Assembly (NCBI RefSeq): GCF_900128885.1
Contig: NZ_FQTU01000006.1
Coordinates: 1 to 64,000 of the forward strand
Origin: Alkalibacter saccharofermentans DSM 14828
GTDB taxonomy: Bacteria; Bacillota; Clostridia; Eubacteriales; Alkalibacteraceae
Direction: 5' to 3'
DNA length: 64,000 nucleotides
Part shown: positions 1 to 9,400 of the stretch, in pieces
Layout: each line of letters starts with the position of its first letter
Numbering within the stretch: position 1 is the first letter of the stretch
Position numbers and translations under genes: made by a program
The notes under the pieces: generated by a model
Told to the model about the DNA's origin: nothing
Databases searched by the model: none
The model's input: only the letters and a program-made list of their open reading frames with translations

Positions 1-467
1 GCTCCCTTTGGTCGCGGGAAAAGCTCGTTTTACTCGCGAGAAAAGCGCAACGCGCGTATTGAAATCTTGCTTTTAGAGACAGTTTTTACGAGACGGAGTC
101 TCATTTCCCGACTGCGCAGCAGTCATTTCCCGTGCGGCAGAGCCGGACGATAAACAGTCGCCTCAGCGACTAAACGACCGTTTCCCGTACGGCGCAGCCG
201 TACAACAAAAACAGCCGCTTCAGCGGCTTAGACGGTGCCAAAGGCACCTAATACAGCATCTCGTACAGCTTCGCTGTCCGAGCTCGCGGGCTTATCAAGT
301 TATCGGGCTTATCAAGTTATAAGATATGAGTAAAAGCAGACTCACCGAATACCGGCTCACTGAACCGTCATTTCCCTTAGGGCTGAGCCCTGCTTCCCAC
401 AGGAGCAAAGGGACTAATACGACTGCTTGACAACCGTTTCCCGTACGGCGCAGCCGTACAACAAAAA
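1..467. repeat. Mosaic of short GC-rich palindromic modules
   Basis: Gene-free stretch built from short imperfect palindromes joined by a recurring 'tttcccg' linker. Modules include gactgcgcagcagtc, gtgcggcagagccggac, agtcgcctcagcgact, gtacggcgcagccgtac, gccgcttcagcggc and ggtgccaaaggcacc. An 86-bp unit at 178-263 recurs almost unchanged at 434-519. The same modules appear at 22,680-22,895, 24,300-24,850 and, inverted, at 61,540-61,640. The first bases (gctccctttggtcgcggg) match 24,336-24,353, so the repeat continues left of the window. No coding sequence is supported. Confidence 0.85.
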
Positions 468-632
468 CAGCCGCTTCAGCGGCTTAGACGGTGCCAAAGG
501 CACCTAATACAGCATCTCGGACTCCTTTGGCGTCCGAGCTCGCGGGCTTCGCCCAATATAAACAGACTATCCATGAGCATTAATAGCAAGCTTTATGCTC
601 TTGGATAGTCTGTTTATGCTGTTTCTCAGCTT
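468..632. repeat. 165-bp repeat element, copy A, with central hairpin
   Basis: This copy has exactly the length of copy B at 24,766-24,930, and the flanks are nearly identical: gccgcttcagcggc, ggtgccaaaggcacc and a cggact...gtccg palindrome on the left, gctgtttctcagctt on the right. The centre is a 23-bp inverted repeat (558-580 and 595-617, one mismatch) around a 14-nt loop containing gcaagcttt. The arms differ from those of copy B, but both arms have changed together, so pairing is kept. No open reading frame is supported. Confidence 0.85.
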
Positions 633-890
633 AATACGAAAAATAGCCCTTTATATAAAGGGCTATGGGGAAATAGCTCCACAGACAACTGTTATAACTA
701 ACGATGAAGGGCTAACTTCACTTGTCTATGAATTATTAATATTTTAACACATAAAGTGAGCAATTGTCTATACAGTATGGGACATTAATTTAAACATTTA
801 AGATGAAATATATTTCTATCAGAATATATAGTATGTTATATTGCCTTTAAATTGCTTATTATGACATACTAGTTTGTCTCCATAGAAAAA
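633..890 (-). other. Gene-free stretch with possible structured leader or attenuator
   Basis: AT-rich and without a convincing reading frame. Read on the minus strand, agacaa (about 729-724) and ttgtct (about 688-683) form an outer pairing, followed by a terminator-like hairpin with arms agcccttt/aaagggct (about 664-645) and a short T run. A segment tagccctt near 710 could pair with the right arm of that hairpin, as an antiterminator would. No known riboswitch family is recognised. The rest of the stretch shows nothing. Confidence 0.3.
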
Positions 891-930
891 ACGCATTTGA
901 TCGTCAACCTTAGCCTACGATTAAATGCGC
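891..930 (-). terminator. Terminator after ilvE
   Basis: Inverted repeat gcatttaatcgt / acgatcaaatgc just past the ilvE stop on the minus strand, followed by a run of six T residues in the transcript direction. A typical intrinsic terminator. Confidence 0.8.
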
Positions 931-936
931 ATATAG

Positions 937-1998
937 TTAAATTTTTGTAACCCAATCAAATTTGTCTTCATCTTTCCCATACTGTATAGATGTTATAGCA
1001 TCATAGAGCTTTTGTGACAGCGCTCCAATCCTGCTTTCATTTATGACCATGTCTTCTCCGTTCCATCCCAAAGTGCCTATCGGCGAGATGACTGCCGCTG
1101 TTCCCGTAGCAAAAGCCTCTTCTAGTTTGCCCTCTTCGTAAAGATCTTTGAGTTCCTGAATGGTCATCCTCTGCTCTATCACTTCATAGCCCCAGTCTTT
1201 CATCAGTCTAATGGCGGAATCTCTTGTTATGCCGGATAGTATGCTTCCTTCCAAAGGAGCTGTATATACTTTTCCTTCTATTTTGAAAAAAGCGTTGCTG
1301 GTTCCAACTTCTTCGATATACTTTCTCTCCTTGCCGTCAAGCCACAATACTTGAGAATATCCTTTTTCGTTAGCCTCTACTTGAGCTTTAAGGCTCGCTG
1401 CATAATTTCCTCCGGTTTTTGCAAATCCTATTCCTCCCGGCACCGCTCTTACGTATTTGTCTTCCACATAAATCTTGGTGGGGTTGAGCCCTTCTTTATA
1501 ATAGGCCCCCACAGGGGAAAGTATGACCATGAACTTATATGTACCGGCTGGCCTTACCCCAAGATAAGGATCCGTTGCGATTACAAATGGCCTAACGTAG
1601 AGAGATGTTCCTGGCGCAGATGGTATCCAATCTTTGTCGACTTCTATTAGCGTCTTGATTGCTTCGAACATCATCTTCTCATCTATTTGAGGTATGCACA
1701 CTCTATCGTTTGATATATTGAGTCTTTTAAGATTATCCCTTACCCTAAACAGTTGGATGCTTCCATCTACAGCTTTATATGCCTTGAGTCCTTCAAAAGT
1801 TTCCTGGGCATAATGGAAAACCATTGCAGATGGATCAAGCTCCAACGGTCCGTAAGGTGCCACTCTGGGATCATGCCATCCAATGCCCTTTGTATAATCC
1901 ATGATAAACATGTGGTCTGTAAAGTAATTTCCAAACCCCAAGTTATTTTGATCAGGCTTAACCTTGGGGTTTGAATTTTTGACTATTTTTATATCCAT
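937..1998 (-). CDS. ilvE: Branched-chain amino acid aminotransferase
   Basis: Fold-type IV PLP enzyme that moves the amino group between glutamate and the keto acids of leucine, isoleucine and valine. About 353 residues, the usual size of the eukaryote-like IlvE group. The Schiff-base lysine lies in FAKTGGNYAAS (Lys194 from this start), and the cofactor loop motif EEVGTSNAFF follows. An upstream in-frame ATG at 2031 exists, but an aaggcggg ribosome site about 10 bases before 1998 favours this start. It is 57 bp downstream of the FAD protein and probably the last gene of the cdaA-cdaR transcription unit, since the next recognisable terminator is at 891-930. No T-box is present. Confidence 0.93.
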   Translation of the reverse strand: MDIKIVKNSNPKVKPDQNNLGFGNYFTDHMFIMDYTKGIGWHDPRVAPYGPLELDPSAMVFHYAQETFEGLKAYKAVDGSIQLFRVRDNLKRLNISNDRVCIPQIDEKMMFEAIKTLIEVDKDWIPSAPGTSLYVRPFVIATDPYLGVRPAGTYKFMVILSPVGAYYKEGLNPTKIYVEDKYVRAVPGGIGFAKTGGNYAASLKAQVEANEKGYSQVLWLDGKERKYIEEVGTSNAFFKIEGKVYTAPLEGSILSGITRDSAIRLMKDWGYEVIEQRMTIQELKDLYEEGKLEEAFATGTAAVISPIGTLGWNGEDMVINESRIGALSQKLYDAITSIQYGKDEDKFDWVTKI

Positions 1999-2054
1999 AT
2001 AACATCCCGCCTTTTGATTTATTCTTTCCATTATATACTATGAGATTTTCTGTT

Positions 2055-3686
2055 TCAAGGAAATATCTTTTGCTTTATCTTGTAATTTTCGATTATTGCA
2101 TCCGCAGTCTTTATTCCATCAACCGCGGCGCTTATTATCCCACCGGCATATCCGGCACCTTCGCCTGTAGGATATAGATTTGAAATATTTATCGACTCTC
2201 TGCTTTGGTTGTTCCTGGTGACTCTCACCGGAGCTGAAGTCCTGGTCTCCACCCCTGTAAGCACGCTGTCCCAACGGGAGAACCCTTCTATCTTTTTATT
2301 AAAATCCGTCAAAGCATTCCTTATAGGGTCAGTTACGTATCCGGGCAGACATTCCTCTAAATCTGAAAAAGTAGTCCCTGGACGATACGTGGGCTCCACC
2401 TCTCCTAATGAAACACTTTTTTTCCTTTGCAGGAAATCGCCTACAGTCTGTATCGGAGCCTTGTAACAACCGCCCCCGACGACATAAGCCCTCTTTTCCC
2501 AATGCGCGGCAAATTCCAATGCTTTCTCAGGGGTGTTTCCATAATCATCAGGATTTATCGTCACTACTATGGCGCTGTTGGAGTTTTTCCCCTTTCGCTC
2601 GTGATAGCTCATCCCATTTACAACGATGCTTTCAACCTCGCTGGAAGCTCCTACGACTTCTCCTCCGGGGCACATGCAAAAGGAATACACGCCCCTACCG
2701 GAAATGTCTCTATAGGCCAGCTGGTAGGAAGCGGCTCCAAGGATAGGATTATTCCGGTACTTGCCGTACTGGGTTTTATCTATCATTTCCCGCAAATGCT
2801 CGATTCTAAGACCTATTGCGAAGCCTTTAGGTTCTACGAACATACCTTTATCTATAAACATCTTGTAAATATCCCCAGCACTGTGTCCTGTAGCAGCTAT
2901 TATATCATTGCTTTGATACTTTTCCTCCTCGTTCACTTCCACTCCAATTGCCTTGCCATCCACTACGATAATATCTGTAACTTTGGAATTGAACATGATT
3001 TTTCCACCCAGTGACTCTATATGCTTCCTTATTCCAACGATTACTTTTCTCAGCTTGTCAGTACCTATATGGGGCTTATTTAAATACAATATCTCCTCAG
3101 GCGCTCCGAATTTAACGAAGCATCTTAATATTTCATCATTTATGGGGCTGTTTGTCCTAGTGGTTAACTTGCCATCGGAAAAGGTACCGGCTCCCCCTTC
3201 TCCAAATTGGACGTTGCTTTCTCCGTTAAGCAGTCCCTTTTCCCAAAACTCCTTTACATCTCCCACCCGATCCTCAAGTCTTTCTCCTCGTTCAAATACT
3301 CTTGGCTCTAATCCTGCTTGCGCAAGCTTCAATGCCGCAAAAATCCCGGCAGGTCCAAAGCCGATCACTATAGGAGGATTTTCCGGCTTTTTCATGGTAT
3401 TGCAAGACCCGTTGTTTGCAATTTCTACAGCCCACTTTTCCAAAGTGTGTTTTGCCCTTTTGTCGATCTCTATCCTATTTGTCGCCTCAATGATAAAAGA
3501 ATATACTATGTATATTCCCTCCTTGTCTTTTTTTCTGGCATCTATAGATTTGGATTTAATTTTCCACCCCTTGATCTGCTTCGGCTTTATCCTCAAGAGA
3601 CTGGGCAAAAAATCTCCGAGATCTTTGGGATGTTCCTCAAGATTTATTTTTACGTTTTTAACGATGTAATTATAGGTCATTTTCAT
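2055..3686 (-). CDS. FAD-dependent dehydrogenase (COG2509-like)
   Basis: 543 residues. After about 100 N-terminal residues comes a dinucleotide-binding motif IGFGPAGIFAAL (about 108-119), then FGEGGAGTFSDGKL and a C-terminal FAD motif YPTGEGAGYAGGI. This matches the widespread family of uncharacterised NAD(P)/FAD-dependent dehydrogenases; the substrate is unknown. The start codon overlaps the cdaR stop by 4 bp (ATGA), indicating translational coupling. A role linked to c-di-AMP or the cell envelope is only a guess from position, because many relatives have glmM at this place. Confidence 0.85.
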   Translation of the reverse strand: MKMTYNYIVKNVKINLEEHPKDLGDFLPSLLRIKPKQIKGWKIKSKSIDARKKDKEGIYIVYSFIIEATNRIEIDKRAKHTLEKWAVEIANNGSCNTMKKPENPPIVIGFGPAGIFAALKLAQAGLEPRVFERGERLEDRVGDVKEFWEKGLLNGESNVQFGEGGAGTFSDGKLTTRTNSPINDEILRCFVKFGAPEEILYLNKPHIGTDKLRKVIVGIRKHIESLGGKIMFNSKVTDIIVVDGKAIGVEVNEEEKYQSNDIIAATGHSAGDIYKMFIDKGMFVEPKGFAIGLRIEHLREMIDKTQYGKYRNNPILGAASYQLAYRDISGRGVYSFCMCPGGEVVGASSEVESIVVNGMSYHERKGKNSNSAIVVTINPDDYGNTPEKALEFAAHWEKRAYVVGGGCYKAPIQTVGDFLQRKKSVSLGEVEPTYRPGTTFSDLEECLPGYVTDPIRNALTDFNKKIEGFSRWDSVLTGVETRTSAPVRVTRNNQSRESINISNLYPTGEGAGYAGGIISAAVDGIKTADAIIENYKIKQKIFP

Positions 3687-4900
3687 TCCTCTTCTACTAT
3701 TAAATCGATGGAGCCTGGCTGTATGCTGACAAGAGCTACTTTCTCGATCGGCTCCATCTTAAGGTCTACTGTCCATTGACCCGGCTGATATCCCCTTAAA
3801 TCTGCAAATATTCTCAAATTCCGACCCGCTAAATTTTCAAGAACGCTCTGGGCACCGGATACCACTACTGCTACCATCTCATCAAGATACTCATCCTTGA
3901 CTACCAGTCCTTCTCCTAGATTATCTATATCTATTGACCCTACTTCAAATTCAGCTTCTACTATTCTTTCAACCACTATGTTCACAGTCACCTCAGATAT
4001 GTCCGTTGAAGGCTCCACGCCTTGAGGAAAAATCAGTTCTGCTCTGATTTGTGCATCTGTATCCAGTCCGTCTATCTTTATGGGCTCTGTTTTAATTTCT
4101 GTAATTTCCAAATCCGAGTCGGAGCCAATCTCAATGTTCGCCGGGTCAACAGTTATTTCTTTGATTGAAAACCCTTCTGCAGGCTCACCTGTAGTCTGGA
4201 CCACAATGTTCGCAGTTGAGTTTTTCCCTATTTTAATCAAAACACTGGCTTCTCTGGGACTTATATTGACCCCGGAAATTTCATTTCCGTCTGCATCAAA
4301 TGCTTTAAGCTCTACTCGCTTTGTGGCTTCATCTGTCTCTCCTGTTATGTCAAGAGCTGCACCTACGGACCTTATCCTTCCCAGGAGCTCTTCTCCTCCT
4401 TCCACCAATGCATTTTGGGGATTTATAGAGTAATCCAAAAGGCTTATTCCTTCCGGCAGGCTGCCTACGAATTCGATGTCGATCTGCCTTGTCTGACTGG
4501 AGAGCCTGTCCACTTCAATTTCTACCTGAGCAGGACTGACGCTTATAAGATCTATATCCTCCGGGATTCCAACAATTTCAACTGCGAGAGAATAGCTGCC
4601 TTTATCTTCAATGTCCACAAAATCTACGCTAGCCCTGATATTCCTCCAAGGAAGGTTGTACAAGGCACTGGTTCTGCCATTAACAGTTATGTCAACAGAA
4701 AATTCAGTCTCGCTAATCAATAGCAAATCTCTTTCATTAAGTAGATTTTCGTTCTTTATTTCCACCGGAATGTTGTTGTATCTTTGGTTAAGCCTAGGGT
4801 CCTGATCTCCTATTACGTATATCCAAAGCACTATGGCTATTATAAGGGAGATAACTATTTTTACATTTGCCCTGCTACTCGTCTTGTTTTGTTTTTTCAT
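3683..4900 (-). CDS. cdaR: CdaR, YbbR-domain regulator of CdaA
   Basis: One N-terminal membrane anchor (about residues 12-32, IVISLIIAIVLWIYV) followed by a long extracytoplasmic part with repeated YbbR-type domains, rich in Val, Ile, Glu and Asp. In Firmicutes this protein binds and tunes the membrane diadenylate cyclase CdaA. A longer reading from 4963 is open but would overlap cdaA by 89 bp; ATG 4900 has a gggggac site 7-8 bases upstream and overlaps cdaA by 26 bp, giving 405 residues. The cdaA neighbour supports the call. Confidence 0.92.
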   Translation of the reverse strand: MKKQNKTSSRANVKIVISLIIAIVLWIYVIGDQDPRLNQRYNNIPVEIKNENLLNERDLLLISETEFSVDITVNGRTSALYNLPWRNIRASVDFVDIEDKGSYSLAVEIVGIPEDIDLISVSPAQVEIEVDRLSSQTRQIDIEFVGSLPEGISLLDYSINPQNALVEGGEELLGRIRSVGAALDITGETDEATKRVELKAFDADGNEISGVNISPREASVLIKIGKNSTANIVVQTTGEPAEGFSIKEITVDPANIEIGSDSDLEITEIKTEPIKIDGLDTDAQIRAELIFPQGVEPSTDISEVTVNIVVERIVEAEFEVGSIDIDNLGEGLVVKDEYLDEMVAVVVSGAQSVLENLAGRNLRIFADLRGYQPGQWTVDLKMEPIEKVALVSIQPGSIDLIVEEE

Positions 4901-5744
4901 CGTTTTGCGTCCCCCAGAATTTAATCTTGATGGTCTTTTCTTCCTTCGATATGAACTCTTCAATTAAAAATTCTTTAAGAGATTTTGCATCCAGATATCT
5001 GTAGAGCTTTCCTGTATTGGCATATGAAATGACACCGGATTCCTCTGAAACTATGAGAATGATCGCATCAGAATTTTCCGACATTCCCATTGCAGCCCTG
5101 TGCCTAGTCCCCAATGTTTTGCTTACGTTCTTGTTTTCCGTCAAGGGCAGGAGGCAAGACGCCGCCTTCAGCTTGTTTTCTGCGATTCTTATGACCACTG
5201 CCCCATCGTGAAGAGGTGTGTTCGGCGTAAATATATTCATTAGAATCTCACTGCTTATGGCCGCATCCAGCTTTGTTCCTGTAGATATTATATCTTCCAG
5301 GCCGGTATCTTTTTCAAGAACTATCAAAGCTCCCGTCTTCTCATCAGACATCATCTTTAAAGCTTCCACTATCTCGTCGATGGTCTTTTTCGTCTCAGTT
5401 ACATTTTCCATCCACTTCGTCTTAAAGAAGCTTGTCCTTCCTATGTGTTCCAGCGCCCTTCTGAGTTCAGGCTGAAAAACAATTATAAGTGCTATAAAAC
5501 CTACAGTCATCAAGTTTCTGAGCAAGAAATTTACCGTATGCAAACCAAACCACTCGCTCAATTGAGTAGAAAGAAGCAATATCACGACGCCCTTAGCTAC
5601 TTGTTCTGCCTGAGTGTCGCTTATCCAGCCTATTATCTTATAGACTACAAATGCAACTATTAAAATGTCGATGACGTTAGCCGGCTTTATCAATACCGAC
5701 AGATCCATCAGAAAATCCTGTATCTGGGTCAATTTGCTCCACAT
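4875..5744 (-). CDS. cdaA: Diadenylate cyclase (c-di-AMP synthase)
   Basis: Makes c-di-AMP from two ATP. Three membrane segments (about residues 22-40, 50-65 and 72-92) precede a DisA_N cyclase domain with the catalytic DGA motif at 180-182 (LHDGAVVI) and RHR at 214-216 (GTRHRAA), both intact. 289 residues, close to the usual 270-280. The first ATG sits directly against the aagg site, so a TTG four codons in (5732) may be the true start. A TATAAT-like -10 lies about 25 bases upstream. First gene of the cdaA-cdaR-FAD-ilvE unit. c-di-AMP controls potassium and osmolyte balance in this phylum. Confidence 0.93.
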   Translation of the reverse strand: MWSKLTQIQDFLMDLSVLIKPANVIDILIVAFVVYKIIGWISDTQAEQVAKGVVILLLSTQLSEWFGLHTVNFLLRNLMTVGFIALIIVFQPELRRALEHIGRTSFFKTKWMENVTETKKTIDEIVEALKMMSDEKTGALIVLEKDTGLEDIISTGTKLDAAISSEILMNIFTPNTPLHDGAVVIRIAENKLKAASCLLPLTENKNVSKTLGTRHRAAMGMSENSDAIILIVSEESGVISYANTGKLYRYLDAKSLKEFLIEEFISKEEKTIKIKFWGTQNDEKTKQDE

Positions 5745-5814
5745 CCTTACTTGCTAATATATCTCGCATATTATACATCATGAAACTTGTCTAAAGTTTA
5801 ATAAAAATATTTTG

Positions 5815-6212
5815 TTATGATTTTTTTACCTTTTGTTTACTTTTTAATCTATAACCGCGACTTGATGAGCCCACTTGATAGCCTCCACCCACATAACCAT
5901 CTGCTATTTTATTGCCCCTTGACTCTAATATCGCCTGTTGACCTATTAAAGCTTCCCAGTGGCCTATGGCTATTTTATACCCTTTCTCTTTCAGCGAAAC
6001 ACAGATGTCCAACATTTGTTGATCTATCCCTACATTTTCGAGAATCTCAATTACCAGCACCTCGCTATTGAAAAAAATACGCTTCCGTTTTTCTCTGTAA
6101 TTTGACTGAATTCAATGCGAAACAAACTATTGGCCCGCACTCTGGCAGTAGCCTGTCATCGTCTATGCTTGAATAAGTTTAAAATAGGTTTTCTCTCTAC
6201 ATGGATTTCCAT
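5815..6212 (-). pseudogene. Remnant of EAL/HDOD c-di-GMP-type protein
   Basis: A strong ribosome site (ggaggagtaat) precedes ATG 6212, and the first codons read MEIHVERKPILN, like the MxIFVARQPIFN start of YuxH-type EAL-HDOD proteins. The frame stops after 18 codons. Two frames over, 6060-5965 reads LVIEILENVGIDQQMLDICV and then SLKEKGYKIAI, which resembles the EILE...LKEKGYxIALDDF segment of the same family. Roughly 100 or more codons between the two pieces are missing or scrambled, and the residues after KIAI do not fit the family. It looks like a decayed, internally deleted gene. The family call rests on motif memory alone. Confidence 0.6.
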
Positions 6213-6407
6213 ATTACTCCTCCGCATCAGATGATCTTTCAGGAATTTTCCCCCTACTGATACTATAGCATATTTTCACTAATCTTTTACAGTTTCTTTA
6301 CAGGTATATTCGATTCTTTTACATATATTTTATCAGCATAAGTTCACATTTATAAATACCAAAACCTCATGATGCCAAAATAATTTTGTGACCCTTTGTA
6401 AACAAAA

Positions 6408-6450
6408 ACGCACCTTTAAGCCCGTTTGCCAAAACAGGCTTAAAGTGCGT
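6408..6450 (-). terminator. Terminator after pyc
   Basis: Near-perfect hairpin with arms acgcactttaagcc / ggcttaaaggtgcgt (single-base bulge) and a T run on the minus strand, 17 bases after the pyc stop. The other strand also ends in a T run, so it could act both ways. The 200 bases to the left (6213-6407) hold no recognisable feature. Confidence 0.85.
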
Positions 6451-6466
6451 TTTTTATTTAAGTGAC

Positions 6467-9400
6467 CTAGGCAAGCTGAATTACAAGCTCGCCGGATTTT
6501 ACCGACTGGCCTTTGGTTGCATAGATTTTTTCCACCACGCCGTCGGTATTGCTTACTATCTCCGTTTCCATCTTCATGGCTTCTATTATTAGAAGCGGCT
6601 GGTTCTCTTTTACTTCATCGCCTTCTTTTACAAGAACGTTGACTACCGTTCCAGGTATGCTTGAACCTACCTGGTAGGGATCGTTCTTGTCAACTTGCTT
6701 GTGAGAATCCCTCGTCTGAGCGATGAATGACTTTCTGTCTTCAATCTGGATCTCTCTTCTAAAACCATCCACCTCAAAAACAACCGTCCTCATTCCGTTT
6801 TCATCAGTCTTGCCCAGTTCGACAAGCTTTACAACGAAGCTCTTGCCTGAGGCCATTTCAATTTGCGATACTTCTCCAACCTTTAACGCATGGAAAAATA
6901 CGTCGCTTTCCATCCTCATGTACTCGTCGTTCACGCACATATACTCTACATACTCTCTGAAGACTTTTGGATATAAAGCCGCTGCTAGCTGATCTTTTTT
7001 GTCTATCTCGATATTGAAGCTTTCCTTGTATTCTTTTTTGATTTCCTCAAAGTCGATATCAGAAAGTAGCGTGCCAGGCCTTACATCGATAGGAGTTTCA
7101 CCCTTGAGGACGATTTTTTGCAATCTTTCGTTAAACCCGCCTTCAGGCTGTCCAATCATTCCTCTAAAGAAATCCACTACAGAATCCGGATAAGACATAG
7201 ATTTTCCCTTTTCATAAATATTTCCCTTGTCCAATTCGTTTTGGACCATGAATATAGCCATATCCCCAACGACCTTGGAAGAAGGAGTAACTTTTACTAT
7301 ATCTCCGAAAAGCTCGTTTGCCTCTATGTATTTTTCCTTGACTTCCTTGAACTTATGCCCAAGGCCAAAGCTTTCAACCTGAGCTTTTATGTTGGAGTAC
7401 TGGCCTCCCGGAATTTCGTACTTGTATATCTCCGTAGTACCTGATTTCAGCCCAGACTCGAACTCGTAATAAACATCCCTTACCGTCGTCCAGTAGTCGC
7501 TTATCTGCTGAAGATCATCCAGGCTCATTCCTGTATGGCGTTTTGTGTTCTCAACAGCCGCTACGATGGAGTTAAGGGCCGGATGGCTGGTAAGACCGCT
7601 CATTCCGTTTATCGCCGTGTCAACTATGTCAACGCCTGCCATGGAAGCCATGAGAAGCGTAGCTACGCCGTTGCCTGACGTATCATGAGTATGCAGATGA
7701 ATCGGTATCTTTATCTCCTTCTTCAAAGTGCTCACAAGTTCATATGCGGCAGCGGGCTTTAATAGGGCAGCCATGTCTTTAATTCCAAGAATATGTGCCC
7801 CCATGGCCTCTGCTTCTTTCGCCTTTCGCACGTAATACTCAAGATCGTACTTCTTTCTGGACTTATCAAGTATATCTCCTGTATAGCAAATGCTCACTTC
7901 CGCTACTTTGCCCTGCTTGAGGACTTCGTCTACGGATACTTCCATAGCTTCAAGCCAGTTAAGGGAATCAAAAATCCTAAATACATCTATGCCGCTTTGG
8001 GCAGCTTCCTTAACAAATTCTCTGATCAAGTTGTCGGGATAATTCTTGTATCCGACGGCATTAGACCCTCTAAGAAGCATTTGGAAAAGCACGTTTGGAA
8101 TTCTCTCCCTCAGCTCCGTCAGCCTCTTCCACGGTGATTCCTTCAGGAATCTGTAACTGACATCAAAGGTAGCTCCACCCCACATCTCCAGTGAGAAAAG
8201 GTCCTTTGCCAAATGGCTCGTAGCCTTGGCAATTTTTATCATGTCCCTGCTTCTTACCCTGGTGGCAAGAAGCGACTGATGTGCATCACGCATGGTTGTG
8301 TCGGTTATAAGAAGCTTCTCTTGCTTGTTGATCCACTCTACCAATCCTTCAGGCCCTTTTTCATCCAGTATCTGCTTAGTGCCGTAAAGTTTTTCGCTTG
8401 GATCATAACTTGGAATTATCGGTTTGTCGAAATCTCTTTTGTTGCCGAAAGTCTCGTTGACGATTTTTTCTCCGAGGAATTTAAGCAGCCTCACTTCGTC
8501 ATGGGAAGAAGTGTTTTCAAGCTTGAAAAGCTCAGGATGAGTGTCAATAAACTTGGTATCGCACTTTCCCTCGATGAAATCCTGGTGCTCGAGGACGTTT
8601 ATTATAAAGTCCATGTTCGTCTTGACTCCCTCGATTTCATGCTCTTTTACCGCCCTGACAGCCTTTCTTCTTGCATCTTCAAAATTTCTGCCATAGGTCG
8701 TAGTCTTAACAAGCAGGCTGTCGTAATACGGAGAAATTATCGCTCCCGTAAAACCGTTCCCCGCATCGAGCCTTACTCCGTTTCCGGAACCAGTTCTGTA
8801 AACTTCCAGCTTTCCCGTATCTGGCATGAAGTTGTTCTGAGGGTCCTCAGTTGTTATTCTGCACTGAATGGCAGATCCCCGCATGGTTATGCTGTTCTGA
8901 TCCGGAATATTGACAGCCTCTGATATCAAAGAATGTCCTTGTGCTATCAATATCTGCATCTGCACGATATCGATTCCCGTCACCAGTTCCGTAACAGTAT
9001 GCTCCACCTGAATTCTCGGGTTCATTTCAATGAAGTAATGTTCTCCGCTGTTGTCCACTAAGAACTCTACCGTTCCCGCATTTCTGTAATTGACTGATTT
9101 AGCCAGCTTTATTGCATCCTCGCAAATTTTTTGTCTTTGTTCGTCGGTAATATTTTGAGAGGGAGTGAATTCGATTATCTTTTGATGTCTTCTTTGTATG
9201 GAACAATCCCTTTCGAACAAATGGACTATGTCGCCATAGTTGTCTCCCAGAATTTGAACTTCTATATGTCTTGGATTTTCGATATACTTTTCAATGAATA
9301 TCTCTCCACTGCCGAAAGCTTTGTAAGCTTCGCTTCTGGCAGAGTGAAATTCCCTCAGTAGATTCTTTTCATCTTTTACGATCCTCATACCGCGGCCTCC

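Noticed and set aside
1999..2054. T-box leader before ilvE
   Set aside because: The gap is only 57 bp and lacks the T-box sequence; ilvE seems to be transcribed with the genes before it.
2953..3669. Long plus-strand frame opposite the FAD protein gene
   Set aside because: Antisense shadow of a well-supported gene; no family motifs or ribosome site. The same holds for 8,213-8,923, 13,075-13,533 and 34,447-34,917.
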